Shown: positions 44,187 through 53,105 of the stretch, piece after piece
Layout: each line of letters begins with the position of its first letter
How positions within the stretch are numbered: the stretch's first letter is position 1
Position numbers and translations under genes: made by a program
Assembly (NCBI GenBank): GCA_029253585.1
Contig: JAQWZF010000042.1
Location: 1 to 64,000, forward strand
Length of the DNA: 64,000 nucleotides
Reading direction: 5' to 3'
Origin: Gammaproteobacteria bacterium
GTDB lineage: Bacteria; Pseudomonadota; Gammaproteobacteria; Pseudomonadales; Pseudohongiellaceae
The notes under the pieces: generated by a model
The model's input: only the letters and a program-made list of their open reading frames with translations
Told to the model about the DNA's origin: nothing
The model's database searches: none

Positions 44187-45276
44187 TCAGGGGCTTACTG
44201 CTTCGTCATAAAGCTCGGCAGGTTCGGTGCGGGCAAGAATTACGGCATAATTGAGGTGATCGAATGTTTTATAAACCAGCAGGGTACCAATGTCGTTACC
44301 GGGGATAGAGAAACTGTCCTGATCGAACAAGCTACGCATTCTTTCGCGAAACGGTATTTTTACCTGTGCTATATCGTCGGTCAGGTTACTGCCCTCATTG
44401 GTAATCGACAATATATTACCAACCTAAAGATTGTCCGCTAGTCCTAGGTTTATGACGACAGTGTTTAATTGTGAGGCAAGATATTCCTCGCCCAGGAAGG
44501 CTATTATTTGCCCAGACATTTCAACTGAGGGCTCTGCGGTCACCAGCCCGTATTTCCTTAGTTCCATTGTTTACAAGTAGCTTCCTCACATCTGATTCGA
44601 CAGTTTCAGTGATACTGGCGAAGCCTAGATACTCAACTTCTGTACCGAGTATTTCTTCTGCTGTGGTACTTAACAGTCCGAAAAGACGTTTCTTTTTTTA
44701 CACCCTATCCGTAGTAGGTTCGACCAGCGCGGTAAATTTCAAACGATGATGTGCCAATTAAAAGGGGGCCCTTGCAAAAATTTCATCTCTCGTACTTATG
44801 ATTAAATTATCGCCTACGTTTGCAACTATATATGGCGCTGCTTCATATTCAGCTGCAGTAATTATGCGATTGCGAGTAAAACTGTTCTCTATAGACTCTA
44901 GAGGAATCGCTTGAATCGCGCTCTGCAGCTCCAATTCTCGAACCTGAGGAGAGACCTTTGCAACTTCTCTATCCCCGCGTTGGACAAAAATCCTTGGGGT
45001 TCCGCCCAAAATACTCAGCTTTAGCATATCGCCAGGATAGATCAAATCGGGGTTGTCGAGCTACTTGTCGAGCTGCCATATATCGGGCCAACGTTGGGGA
45101 TCACGCGGGAACTGGCCGGCAATCTTCCATAACGTGTCGCCTTCTTGCACAACATAGCTAGTAGGGTAATCAGCAATTAGAACACCGGTTTGACCCTGTG
45201 CAGGCATGATTGTGCTCCGGCTAGCTATACATAAAGCCAACCCTAGTAGTAATTGTCTGCTTCCCAAATTTTTCAT
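44187..45276 (-). pseudogene. Broken LysM-domain exported protein gene (neighbour of dprA)
   Basis: The start (45276) encodes a signal peptide and a LysM domain (SYVVQEGDTLWKIAGQFPRD). An in-frame TAG at 45061-45063 interrupts it, after which LDNPDLIYPGDMLKL continues in the same frame. Further in-frame stops follow at 44758-44760 and 44698-44700, then a frameshift near 44520 and a TAG at 44424-44426. The recognisable C-terminus (LLVYKTFDHLNYAVILARTE) ends at 44187. This matches the LysM protein normally encoded between dprA and def in Pseudomonas-like genomes. At least five lesions show real decay rather than sequencing error. Confidence 0.85.
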
Positions 45277-45389
45277 TCTTCATATTTCGCACTAAAAAGC
45301 GTTGAGTTGATATGTTAGCAATACGCTATAATTATCACGAGAAGCAGTTCACATACTGCGTCATACAATTTCTGCAGGCTTTAACGACC

Positions 45390-45896
45390 ATGTCAATTTT
45401 ACAAATTCTGGAATTTCCTGACCCCAGACTACGGAAAATAGCCGAACACGTTACTGTTTTCGACGAAAAGCTGGAAGTCTTGATCGAAGATATGCTCGAA
45501 ACGATGCACGAAGCACAAGGTATCGGGCTTGCCGCTACTCAAGTGAACGTCCATAAACGTCTACTGGTAATAGATGTATCGGAAAATGGCGATAGTCCTC
45601 GAGTATATATTAATCCGACGTTCGAGATACTCGATGACGAACTTTCTGAGTACGATGAGGGCTGTCTCTCCGTTCCTGGTTTCTACGAGACCGTATCCAG
45701 GCCCCGAATAGTGAAAATATCTGCCCAAGATGCCAAGGGTGAGGTATTCGAGCAGGATGCCGAGGGTATCTTGGCGACCTGTATACAGCATGAGATCGAT
45801 CATCTGGATGGAAAATTATTCGTCGATTATATCAGCACCCTGAAGCGACAAAGGATTCGCAGCAAGCTCGAGAAAGAGCATAAGAAGTCTGCCTGA
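45390..45896 (+). CDS. def: Peptide deformylase
   Basis: The start is the ATG at 45390 ([15 protein letters not shown]), the usual Def start; the frame is open 26 codons upstream but those are not conserved. All three metal/active-site motifs are present in the 168-residue product: [17 protein letters not shown] and HEIDHLDG. It removes the formyl group from new proteins. fmt follows 4 bp later, forming the classic def-fmt pair. Confidence 0.96.
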   Translation: MSILQILEFPDPRLRKIAEHVTVFDEKLEVLIEDMLETMHEAQGIGLAATQVNVHKRLLVIDVSENGDSPRVYINPTFEILDDELSEYDEGCLSVPGFYETVSRPRIVKISAQDAKGEVFEQDAEGILATCIQHEIDHLDGKLFVDYISTLKRQRIRSKLEKEHKKSA

Positions 45897-45900
45897 GCCA

Positions 45901-46866
45901 ATGGAAAAATTGCGAATCTGTTTTGCAGGAACGCCTGCTTTCGCTGCTGCGCATCTGCAAGCATTGCTGAAGGCAGGACATCAGGTGGTAGCCGTGTATA
46001 CACAGCCCGATCGCCCCGCTGGCCGTGGCAAGAATTTACAGGCCAGCCCCGTGAAGCGGGTCGCGCTCGAGAACAGGCTCCCTCTTTTTCAGCCCACCAG
46101 CCTCAAATCAATCGAACAGACGCAAACATTCGCGTCACTCGACTTAGACCTTATGATTGTTGTTGCTTATGGACTCATTCTTCCAAAGGCAATACTCGAC
46201 ACACCAAGACTTGGCTGCCTTAATGTCCACGCTTCGTTGCTGCCTAGATGGCGCGGCGCCGCGCCGATAGAACGCGCATTGCTCGCCGGCGACAAGGTGA
46301 CGGGTGTCACAATTATGCAGATGGACGAGGGCCTGGATACTGGCGCAATGTTGGACAAGGAGTCCATAGAAATATCCGACACCGATAGCCGTGTGCACCT
46401 TGAGGAAAAGCTGCAAATAGCGGGCCAAACGGCATTACTGCGAACGCTTGGCGATCTACACAGATATCAATCGTCTGCCTCTATACAGAACGATGCGGAC
46501 AGTTGCTACGCTGCAAAGTTAGAAAAACGCGAGGCTTTTATCGATTGGAATCTCAGTGCACGAGAGATCGACAGACAGATTCGAGCGGGCATTGGAAGAA
46601 ATCCTGCTTATACGCTTTTTCACGAGCAACGCCTGCGTGTACTGGAGGCGACGGTAATAGAAGAAGAGTTTGCCGATAGGCCTGGTGCTATAGTGAAGAG
46701 TAACAAAAAATCATTTACCGTGAGTTGCGGGTCCCATGCATTGAATATTCTGAGCGTGCAACTGCCAGGAAAGAATCCAACTGCGGTCAGCGACATCACG
46801 AACTCCCGTCCAGAACTATTAGCCAAAGGGGAAAGCTTTTCCTCTGAACTACTGACGCCGCAATGA
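45901..46866 (+). CDS. fmt: Methionyl-tRNA formyltransferase
   Basis: The 321-residue enzyme begins with the formyltransferase fold (CFAGTPAFAAAHL), has the folate-site motif ASLLPRWRGAAPIERALLAG with the catalytic Asn-x-His in LNVHAS, and TGVTIMQMDEGLDTGAM. The C-terminal OB-type domain binds tRNA. It formylates initiator Met-tRNA. It lies 4 bp after def and overlaps rsmB by 4 bp. Confidence 0.97.
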   Translation: MEKLRICFAGTPAFAAAHLQALLKAGHQVVAVYTQPDRPAGRGKNLQASPVKRVALENRLPLFQPTSLKSIEQTQTFASLDLDLMIVVAYGLILPKAILDTPRLGCLNVHASLLPRWRGAAPIERALLAGDKVTGVTIMQMDEGLDTGAMLDKESIEISDTDSRVHLEEKLQIAGQTALLRTLGDLHRYQSSASIQNDADSCYAAKLEKREAFIDWNLSAREIDRQIRAGIGRNPAYTLFHEQRLRVLEATVIEEEFADRPGAIVKSNKKSFTVSCGSHALNILSVQLPGKNPTAVSDITNSRPELLAKGESFSSELLTPQ

Positions 46867-48176
46867 ACAGCGGCAATAGCAATAGCAGGGCTATCGTAGC
46901 CAAAATCCTTTGTGCCCTACTCAAGGATAGAGGCTCCCTGGGCACGCTGCTAAACAACCACAAAGATCATCCAGATTTTGGCCTAATTCAGGAGAGCAGC
47001 TACGGCTGCTGCCGTTGGTACTTTGCCCTCGAAGTGATTCTCCAGGAATTGCTCAACAAGCCTCTAAAGAAACAGGATCTGGACATCCAGTGCCTGATGA
47101 TCTGTGCGCTGTATCAGCTTAGAGAACTGGAGGTAGCAGAGTATGCAGTTATCAACGAATCGGTTGCCGCGGTTTCCGGTTTTAAAAAGCCCTGGGCCAA
47201 GGGCTTGGTAAATGCCGTTCTGCGTGGCTATCAGCGCACCAGAGAAGAGATAGAGAATAAACTAGAGAAGGATCCATCGAATCGCTCTCTGGCATTTCCA
47301 AAATGGCTAAGTACTGAAATCTCGAATCAATGGAAAGATTCTGCGCCATCGATATTGAACAATAGCAATCTACGACCGCCTATGACCCTGCGCGTGAATA
47401 AGGCGAAGAATAGCCGCAGCCAATATCTAAGGTCTCTTGCCGATGCCGGTCTTGAGGCGAGTGCAGGTGAGTTAAGTGACACCGCCGTCTATCTACACCA
47501 GCCGGTACCGGTTAGCGACCTGCCAGGGTTTGATGAGGGGCATTGTAGTGTTCAGGACGAGGCGTCTCAGCTGGTGCCCACACTGCTGCCGCTCGAGCCC
47601 GGGCACTGTGTTCTCGATGCCTGTGCTGCACCGGGGGGAAAATCCTGTCATATTCTTGAAAGTGAGCGCTCGCTTACCGGATTGACATGTATTGATAGGA
47701 CACAGTCAAAACTCGATAGGATTCAAGAGAATCTAACAAGACTGGATTTAGAAGCCAACTTGTTGGCTGTCGATGCCAACGATACCGATGCCTGGTGGGA
47801 TGGCGATCCGTTCGATCGCATTCTGCTGGATGCTCCCTGTTCGGCAACGGGCGTCATACGCAGGCACCCGGACATCAAGTTGCTGAGGACGCCACAGCAA
47901 GTGGAGAGCCTGACCTTGGTTCAGGCTGAACTACTGAGCAATTTATGGACTTGCCTCAAACCCGGTGGCCTCATGCTCTATACCACCTGCTCTTTACTTA
48001 GGAAGGAGAACGAAGAAACCATTAGGCGTTTTCTCGATTCCACGGATAGCGCTAAATATGAAGCCATAACAGCCGATTGGGGAGTAGAATGTGCATTCGG
48101 AAGGCAACTGCTCCCGGGCACAGGTTTAGGCCCTGATGGCTTCTTCTACTCAGTGCTACGAAAAGAGTTTGCCTAA
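46863..48176 (+). CDS. rsmB: 16S rRNA m5C967 methyltransferase RsmB (Sun)
   Basis: The 437-residue protein has an N-terminal NusB-like RNA-binding domain (about 5-140) and a C-terminal methyltransferase. It has the SAM-binding LDACAAPGGKSCHILE, the catalytic cysteine motif DAPCSATGVIRRHPDIK and the second cysteine in YTTCSLL. It methylates C967 of 16S rRNA. The start overlaps the fmt stop by 4 bp, so the def-fmt-rsmB set is one transcription unit. Confidence 0.96.
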   Translation: MNSGNSNSRAIVAKILCALLKDRGSLGTLLNNHKDHPDFGLIQESSYGCCRWYFALEVILQELLNKPLKKQDLDIQCLMICALYQLRELEVAEYAVINESVAAVSGFKKPWAKGLVNAVLRGYQRTREEIENKLEKDPSNRSLAFPKWLSTEISNQWKDSAPSILNNSNLRPPMTLRVNKAKNSRSQYLRSLADAGLEASAGELSDTAVYLHQPVPVSDLPGFDEGHCSVQDEASQLVPTLLPLEPGHCVLDACAAPGGKSCHILESERSLTGLTCIDRTQSKLDRIQENLTRLDLEANLLAVDANDTDAWWDGDPFDRILLDAPCSATGVIRRHPDIKLLRTPQQVESLTLVQAELLSNLWTCLKPGGLMLYTTCSLLRKENEETIRRFLDSTDSAKYEAITADWGVECAFGRQLLPGTGLGPDGFFYSVLRKEFA

Positions 48177-48217
48177 ATTTTCAGAATCGCCCATTCGATC
48201 AATAGTGTAAGGCCAGC

Positions 48218-49591
48218 ATGAAAATAATTATCCTCGGCGCCAATCAGGTTGGCAGCACTCTCGCCGAAACCCTTGCGAATGAGGCCAATGACATCACGGT
48301 CGTCGATGCCGACACCGAGAAACTCCGCGAACTAAAAGACCACATCGATATCGGCACAGTAGCCGGCCATCCCTGCTTACCTGATGCGTTGGAGAGGGCG
48401 GGCGGTCAAGACGCAGATATGATCATCGCCGTTACAGAGAGCGATGAGATCAATATGGTCGCCTGCCGTGTTGCCTACTCATTATTTCAAACTCCCAAGA
48501 AAATCTGCCGAATACGCGCCTCTTCCTATCTGGTTTCGGACAAATTATTCGGTCAACAAGGTATTGCGGTAGACACGGTGATCAGCCCAGAGCTCATCGT
48601 ATCCAGTGACATCGAACGCCTGCTTGCTCTGCCTGGTTCCTTACAGGTATTGGACTTCGCCGACGGAAAGGTGCAGCTCGTTGCGGTAAAGGCCTATTAC
48701 GGTGGCCCACTCGTTGGCCAGGAGATTCGACTGCTGCGTCAACACATGCCCTCTGTCGATACGCGAGTGGCAGCAATCTTTCGCAAAGACCGCCCCATCA
48801 TTCCAGAAGGTTCGACGGTTATTGAGGCCGATGATGAGGTCTTCTTCGTAGCTGCGCAGAAAGATATTCGAGCCTGTATGAGTGAGCTGCGACGCATGGA
48901 TAGACCCTATAAGCGCTTGATGATTGCCGGCGGGGGGAATATCGGCATGCGTCTCGCGGAGAGGGTTGAGGATAAATATCAGGTTAAGATTATCGAGAGA
49001 AGCCCCGAGCGCTGCTCACTGATCTCTGAGACGCTAAATCACGCAATAGTTCTAAATGGCGAAGCTTCACAACGCGATCTTCTGATAGAAGAAAATATCG
49101 CTGACACCGATGTGTTCCTCGCGCTTACTAATGATGACGAAGCGAATATCATGTCGTCGCTCTTGGCCAAGAGGCTGGGTGCAAAGAAAGTCATGGCGCT
49201 TATTAATAATTCAGCCTATGTTGATCTGGTACAGGGGGGCGAGATAGACATTGCTATTTCTCCTCAGCAGGCAACTATCGGCAGCCTGTTAGCTCATGTT
49301 CGTCGCGGTGATGTGGTTAACGTACACTCTCTGCGTAGAGGTGCCGCCGAAGCGATGGAGGCAATCGCACACGGCGATGAGGACTCATCGAAGGTAGTAG
49401 GTCAGGCAATACAAGATATCGACCTGCCGGAAGGCACAACCATAGGAGCTATCGTAAGAAACGATGAGGTCCTGATCGCTCATGACAACACCGTCGTCGA
49501 AGCAGACGATCATGTGATCCTGTTCCTTGTGGATCGCAAGCGCATTCCCGAAGTAGAACGCTTATTCCAAGTTGGCTTCAGCTTCTTCTAG
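48218..49591 (+). CDS. trkA: Trk potassium uptake regulatory protein TrkA
   Basis: The 457-residue cytoplasmic protein has two RCK-N/RCK-C pairs. The nucleotide-binding loops are [15 protein letters not shown] at the start and [15 protein letters not shown] at about 235-250. It gates the TrkH channel by binding NAD(H)/ATP at the membrane. It is followed 12 bp later by trkH. Confidence 0.96.
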   Translation: MKIIILGANQVGSTLAETLANEANDITVVDADTEKLRELKDHIDIGTVAGHPCLPDALERAGGQDADMIIAVTESDEINMVACRVAYSLFQTPKKICRIRASSYLVSDKLFGQQGIAVDTVISPELIVSSDIERLLALPGSLQVLDFADGKVQLVAVKAYYGGPLVGQEIRLLRQHMPSVDTRVAAIFRKDRPIIPEGSTVIEADDEVFFVAAQKDIRACMSELRRMDRPYKRLMIAGGGNIGMRLAERVEDKYQVKIIERSPERCSLISETLNHAIVLNGEASQRDLLIEENIADTDVFLALTNDDEANIMSSLLAKRLGAKKVMALINNSAYVDLVQGGEIDIAISPQQATIGSLLAHVRRGDVVNVHSLRRGAAEAMEAIAHGDEDSSKVVGQAIQDIDLPEGTTIGAIVRNDEVLIAHDNTVVEADDHVILFLVDRKRIPEVERLFQVGFSFF

Positions 49592-49603
49592 AAGCTAAAA
49601 ATT

Positions 49604-51058
49604 ATGCACGCCTCAATCATCGTAAAAATTCTAGGTCTCTTACTAATGCTCTTTAGTGCATTGGGTAATCTGCCGCCGCTGCTCGTCTCCTTTATCTATG
49701 CCGATGGCATGGCAAATGTCTTTGCGGATTCACTGTTCTTCATTTTTAGTATCGGTTTCTTGATGTGGATCTCAACGATTCGATCGAAGGCGGAGCTGGG
49801 CACGCGCGACGGATTCCTGGTGGTTACCTTATTCTGGGCTGTGCTGGGGACCGCCGGCTCGTTACCTTTCATTCTCTCCTCGGCAGTCGAGCTGTCGATT
49901 ACCGACGCCGTATTTGAATCTCTCTCTGGGCTTACAACTACCGGCGCCACGGTGATTTCAGGGCTTGATGAGCTACCCAAGTCAATTCTGTTCTATCGAC
50001 AGCAACTACAGTGGCTGGGGGGAATGGGCATCATCGTGCTGGCCATGGCCTTGCTGCCAATGCTTGGTATCGGTGGTATGCAACTCTATCGCGCGGAAAG
50101 TCCCGGTCCGGTAAAAGACAATAAGTTAGTGCCGCGCCTTGCCGAAACAGCAAAGGCGCTTTGGTATATCTACCTTACTTTAACCGTAGTTTGCGCGCTG
50201 GCATACTGGATCGTTGGCATGAATCTATTCGATGCCATTAGTCATAGCTTTACCACGGTAGCGATCGGCGGGTTCTCTACTCACGATGCGAGCCTTGGCT
50301 ATTTCGATAATGCAGCCGTCGATGTCGTCGCGATTATTTTTATGTTTATTGCCGGGATAAATTTTGCCCTGCATTTTACCGCCTGGCAGAGACGAAAAGT
50401 TGGGCACTATCTTTCAGACCCTGAATTTCAGTTCTATGCCTTTATTCTGGCGCTGGTGTCGGTTCTTACTGTTTCTGTTCTCTATTTTTCCGATATTTAT
50501 TCTAGCCTGTTCGAGGCAACAATAAAGGGTGTTTTTCAAGTAGTGTCGATGGCGACAACCACCGGCTTCGCTACTGCTGACTTCAATTCCTGGCCTCTGT
50601 TCCTACCCTATGTGCTTCTCTACGCGGCCATCATCGGTGCCTGCGCCGGTTCTACCGGCGGGGGCATGAAGGTCATTCGCATCTTGTTGATTTTCAAACA
50701 GGGGCTCAGAGAAGTGCAGCGACTAATCCACCCCCGAGCGGTTATTCCAATTAAGCTTGGGGGCCAACGCGTATCAGATAGAGTTGTAGAATCTGTCTGG
50801 GGGTTTTTTGCAGTCTATGTGATGGCGTTCATGGTCATGCTGTTAGCACTGCTTGCGACAGGTCTGGATATCATTACTGCCTTCAGCGCGGTAGGCGCCT
50901 GTATCAACAATCTTGGCCCGGGCCTTGCGAACGTAGCGGTAACTTACGAGCACCTGCCTTCGGCTGCGAAATGGATACTGTGTTTTGCGATGTTGCTGGG
51001 GAGGTTGGAGATTTTTACTTTGTTGGTTTTGTTTACTCCGATGTTTTGGCAAAGATAA
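49604..51058 (+). CDS. trkH: Trk potassium uptake membrane protein TrkH
   Basis: The 484-residue membrane protein has about ten to twelve helices with four pore-loop repeats. Selectivity-filter segments include LTTTGATVISG, VAIGGFSTHD, STGGGMKVIRI-flanking GACAGSTGGG and INNLGPGL. It forms the K+ conducting part of the TrkAH system. It converges on the acyltransferase gene with a 12-bp gap that includes a small hairpin. Confidence 0.96.
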   Translation: MHASIIVKILGLLLMLFSALGNLPPLLVSFIYADGMANVFADSLFFIFSIGFLMWISTIRSKAELGTRDGFLVVTLFWAVLGTAGSLPFILSSAVELSITDAVFESLSGLTTTGATVISGLDELPKSILFYRQQLQWLGGMGIIVLAMALLPMLGIGGMQLYRAESPGPVKDNKLVPRLAETAKALWYIYLTLTVVCALAYWIVGMNLFDAISHSFTTVAIGGFSTHDASLGYFDNAAVDVVAIIFMFIAGINFALHFTAWQRRKVGHYLSDPEFQFYAFILALVSVLTVSVLYFSDIYSSLFEATIKGVFQVVSMATTTGFATADFNSWPLFLPYVLLYAAIIGACAGSTGGGMKVIRILLIFKQGLREVQRLIHPRAVIPIKLGGQRVSDRVVESVWGFFAVYVMAFMVMLLALLATGLDIITAFSAVGACINNLGPGLANVAVTYEHLPSAAKWILCFAMLLGRLEIFTLLVLFTPMFWQR

Positions 51059-51065
51059 GCTGATC

Positions 51066-51084
51066 AAGTTCTAATAGAACTTTT
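51066..51084. terminator. Weak hairpin between convergent trkH and acyltransferase genes
   Basis: AAGTTCT-AAT-AGAACTT (51066-51082) is a perfect 7-bp stem with a 3-nt loop, followed by TT on the plus strand. It overlaps the acyltransferase stop codon. It may end trkH transcription but is AT-rich and has a short T-run. Confidence 0.35.
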
Positions 51085-51853
51085 CTCCGCCCGGGCGGCG
51101 ACGGAAGCGCTTGTATTCCCACTGGTACTGCGCAACTGTCATACGCACACAACTCTCTACGGTCTTGTTTAAACCACGGACAGATTTCGCCAAATCTTCG
51201 TCATAGATTTCTTGATCTGCTTCGTGAATGACCAGCTTAAACCCCTTTCCCTTCGGCAGGCGCTCGGTGAAACCGCAATAGACTTTAACCTTTGACCGCG
51301 CAATAAGCTTACTAACCAGCGTCATCGTCAGCGCCGGCTCGCCGAAAAACTCTGCGAATTCTCCGCCTTCGTCGTTAGGTACCTGGTCGGGCAGAACTCC
51401 CACCAACTCTCCCTTCTGCAGGGCCTTAAGTACCAAAGAGACACCCTTGCGATCGGTAGGCGCCAAATTTATATCACCGCGAGAGCGGGTGCGTTGCAAT
51501 AGCCTGTCCAAGGGTTCGAATTTAGGGGGCTGGTACATAAACGTAGAAGATAGGTTCTGGCAGGCATACAAGCCAAAAATTTCCCAGTTACTAAGGTGGG
51601 GGGCGAGAAGAATTATGCCATCGTTCTGCCCTGCTGCCCTTTTAAATTCCTCCACGCCCGCTGTTTCGGTTACCAGAGAAAGGGTTCTATCCAGCGGCAG
51701 CATCCAGGACTTTCCCATCTCCATTGCTGTGCACGCTGTACTGATCAGGCTTTCTTCAGCCAGACGGGAGATTTCATCGGTACTCAATTCCGGGAAACAG
51801 GCCTTTAGATTAGCGAGGGTTGTATCTCGGGCTCGATTCGGAACATGGAACAA
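51071..51853 (-). CDS. Lipid A biosynthesis acyltransferase, LpxL/HtrB family
   Basis: The acyltransferase core has LLAPHLSNWEIFG (HxxxxD/E-type catalytic motif), TFMYQPPKFEPLD, RKGVSLVLKALQKGELVGVLPDQVP and a C-terminal YKRFRRRPGGEKFY. The family adds secondary acyl chains to lipid A. The first standard start codon is TTG at 51853, which gives 260 residues and removes the normal membrane-anchoring N-terminus. The frame stays open upstream and encodes a perfectly LpxL-like segment (KIKYYFLLCFLFV, then LPLRLLHGLAAVWG) from about 51955, without ATG, GTG or TTG. A start at ATC 51955 would give 294 residues, the family length. The true start is unresolved. Confidence 0.88.
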   Translation of the reverse strand: MFHVPNRARDTTLANLKACFPELSTDEISRLAEESLISTACTAMEMGKSWMLPLDRTLSLVTETAGVEEFKRAAGQNDGIILLAPHLSNWEIFGLYACQNLSSTFMYQPPKFEPLDRLLQRTRSRGDINLAPTDRKGVSLVLKALQKGELVGVLPDQVPNDEGGEFAEFFGEPALTMTLVSKLIARSKVKVYCGFTERLPKGKGFKLVIHEADQEIYDEDLAKSVRGLNKTVESCVRMTVAQYQWEYKRFRRRPGGEKFY

Positions 51854-52173
51854 TAATGTACCCCAGACAGCGGCTAAGCCATGGAGAAGCCGCAGGGGTA
51901 ACCTCGCTGTTACGAAGAGAAAACAGAGTAGGAAATAGTACTTAATTTTAGCGATAGTGATTTCTCTTTTTGGGCGGGCCAGTCGATTTAATCAGAGGGA
52001 AATGGAAGCATAATTCCTATCCAGACACAATCAGCTCAACCTGAGTTATACAGCTGTGAAACAGGCTGCAGGTAGATTAGTTACTGATAATCGAGGATAA
52101 TTGCAAGCCTTTGACTTTATAGTCATTTAACAAAATAGAACACTTAAACCTGTCTAAGTAAATCGGCCAACTC

Positions 52174-53103
52174 GTGAACAAGAATACCGACATTAGTACC
52201 TTTCAAGGACTCATTTTTGCCCTGCAGCAGTTTTGGGCAGAGCAGGGATGCGTCATCATGCAACCGTTGGACATGGAAGTGGGTGCAGGAACCTTCCATC
52301 CTGCCACGTTTTTGCGTGCAATCGGGCCCGAGTCCTGGAATACGGCGTATGTTCAGCCCTGCCGTCGCCCTACTGATGGCCGTTACGGGGAGAACCCAAA
52401 CCGCTTACAACATTATTATCAGTTTCAGGTGCTATTGAAGCCTTCGCCTAAAAACATCCAAGAGCTCTATTTAAAGTCATTGCGGTCGATTGGTATCGAC
52501 ATGGGGATACACGATATTCGTTTTGTCGAAGACAATTGGGAATCGCCAACTCTTGGTGCCTGGGGCTTAGGCTGGGAAGTCTGGCTAAATGGCATGGAGG
52601 TAACGCAGTTTACCTACTTCCAACAAGTAGGCGGCCTAGAGTGCTATCCGGTTAGCGGGGAAATAACCTACGGCATAGAGCGAATAGCCATGTACCTGCA
52701 GGGCGTAGACAGCATCTATGACATCGTTTGGACTGAAGGCCCCGATGGAATTGTTACCTATGGGGATATTTTTAAACAGAATGAAGTTGAGATGTCGGCC
52801 TTCAATTTCGAACACGCCGATACCGAGACCCTCTTCCGCAATTTCGATGATTGCGAGCAACAGTGTAAATCACTGATCGAGAACAAGCTTGCCTTGCCAG
52901 CCTATGAGCAAGTCCTCAAAGCCTCGCATTATTTCAACTTACTTGATGCCCGCAATGCCATCTCGGTAACAGAGCGACAAAGATTCATTCTTCGCGTTAG
53001 AGCATTAGCCCGATCTGTTGCAGAGGCCTATTTTGAAAGCCGTAAGGAGCTGGGTTTTCCCCTAGCTACCGAAGCGCTTCGTCGGGAATTTTTGGAAAAA
53101 TAG
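52174..53103 (+). CDS. glyQ: Glycyl-tRNA synthetase alpha subunit
   Basis: The 309-residue catalytic subunit of the tetrameric bacterial GlyRS shows [40 protein letters not shown] and [18 protein letters not shown]. The class II motifs bind ATP and glycine. The start is GTG at 52174. It is 2 bp from glyS. Confidence 0.97.
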   Translation: MNKNTDISTFQGLIFALQQFWAEQGCVIMQPLDMEVGAGTFHPATFLRAIGPESWNTAYVQPCRRPTDGRYGENPNRLQHYYQFQVLLKPSPKNIQELYLKSLRSIGIDMGIHDIRFVEDNWESPTLGAWGLGWEVWLNGMEVTQFTYFQQVGGLECYPVSGEITYGIERIAMYLQGVDSIYDIVWTEGPDGIVTYGDIFKQNEVEMSAFNFEHADTETLFRNFDDCEQQCKSLIENKLALPAYEQVLKASHYFNLLDARNAISVTERQRFILRVRALARSVAEAYFESRKELGFPLATEALRREFLEK

Positions 53104-53105
53104 TC

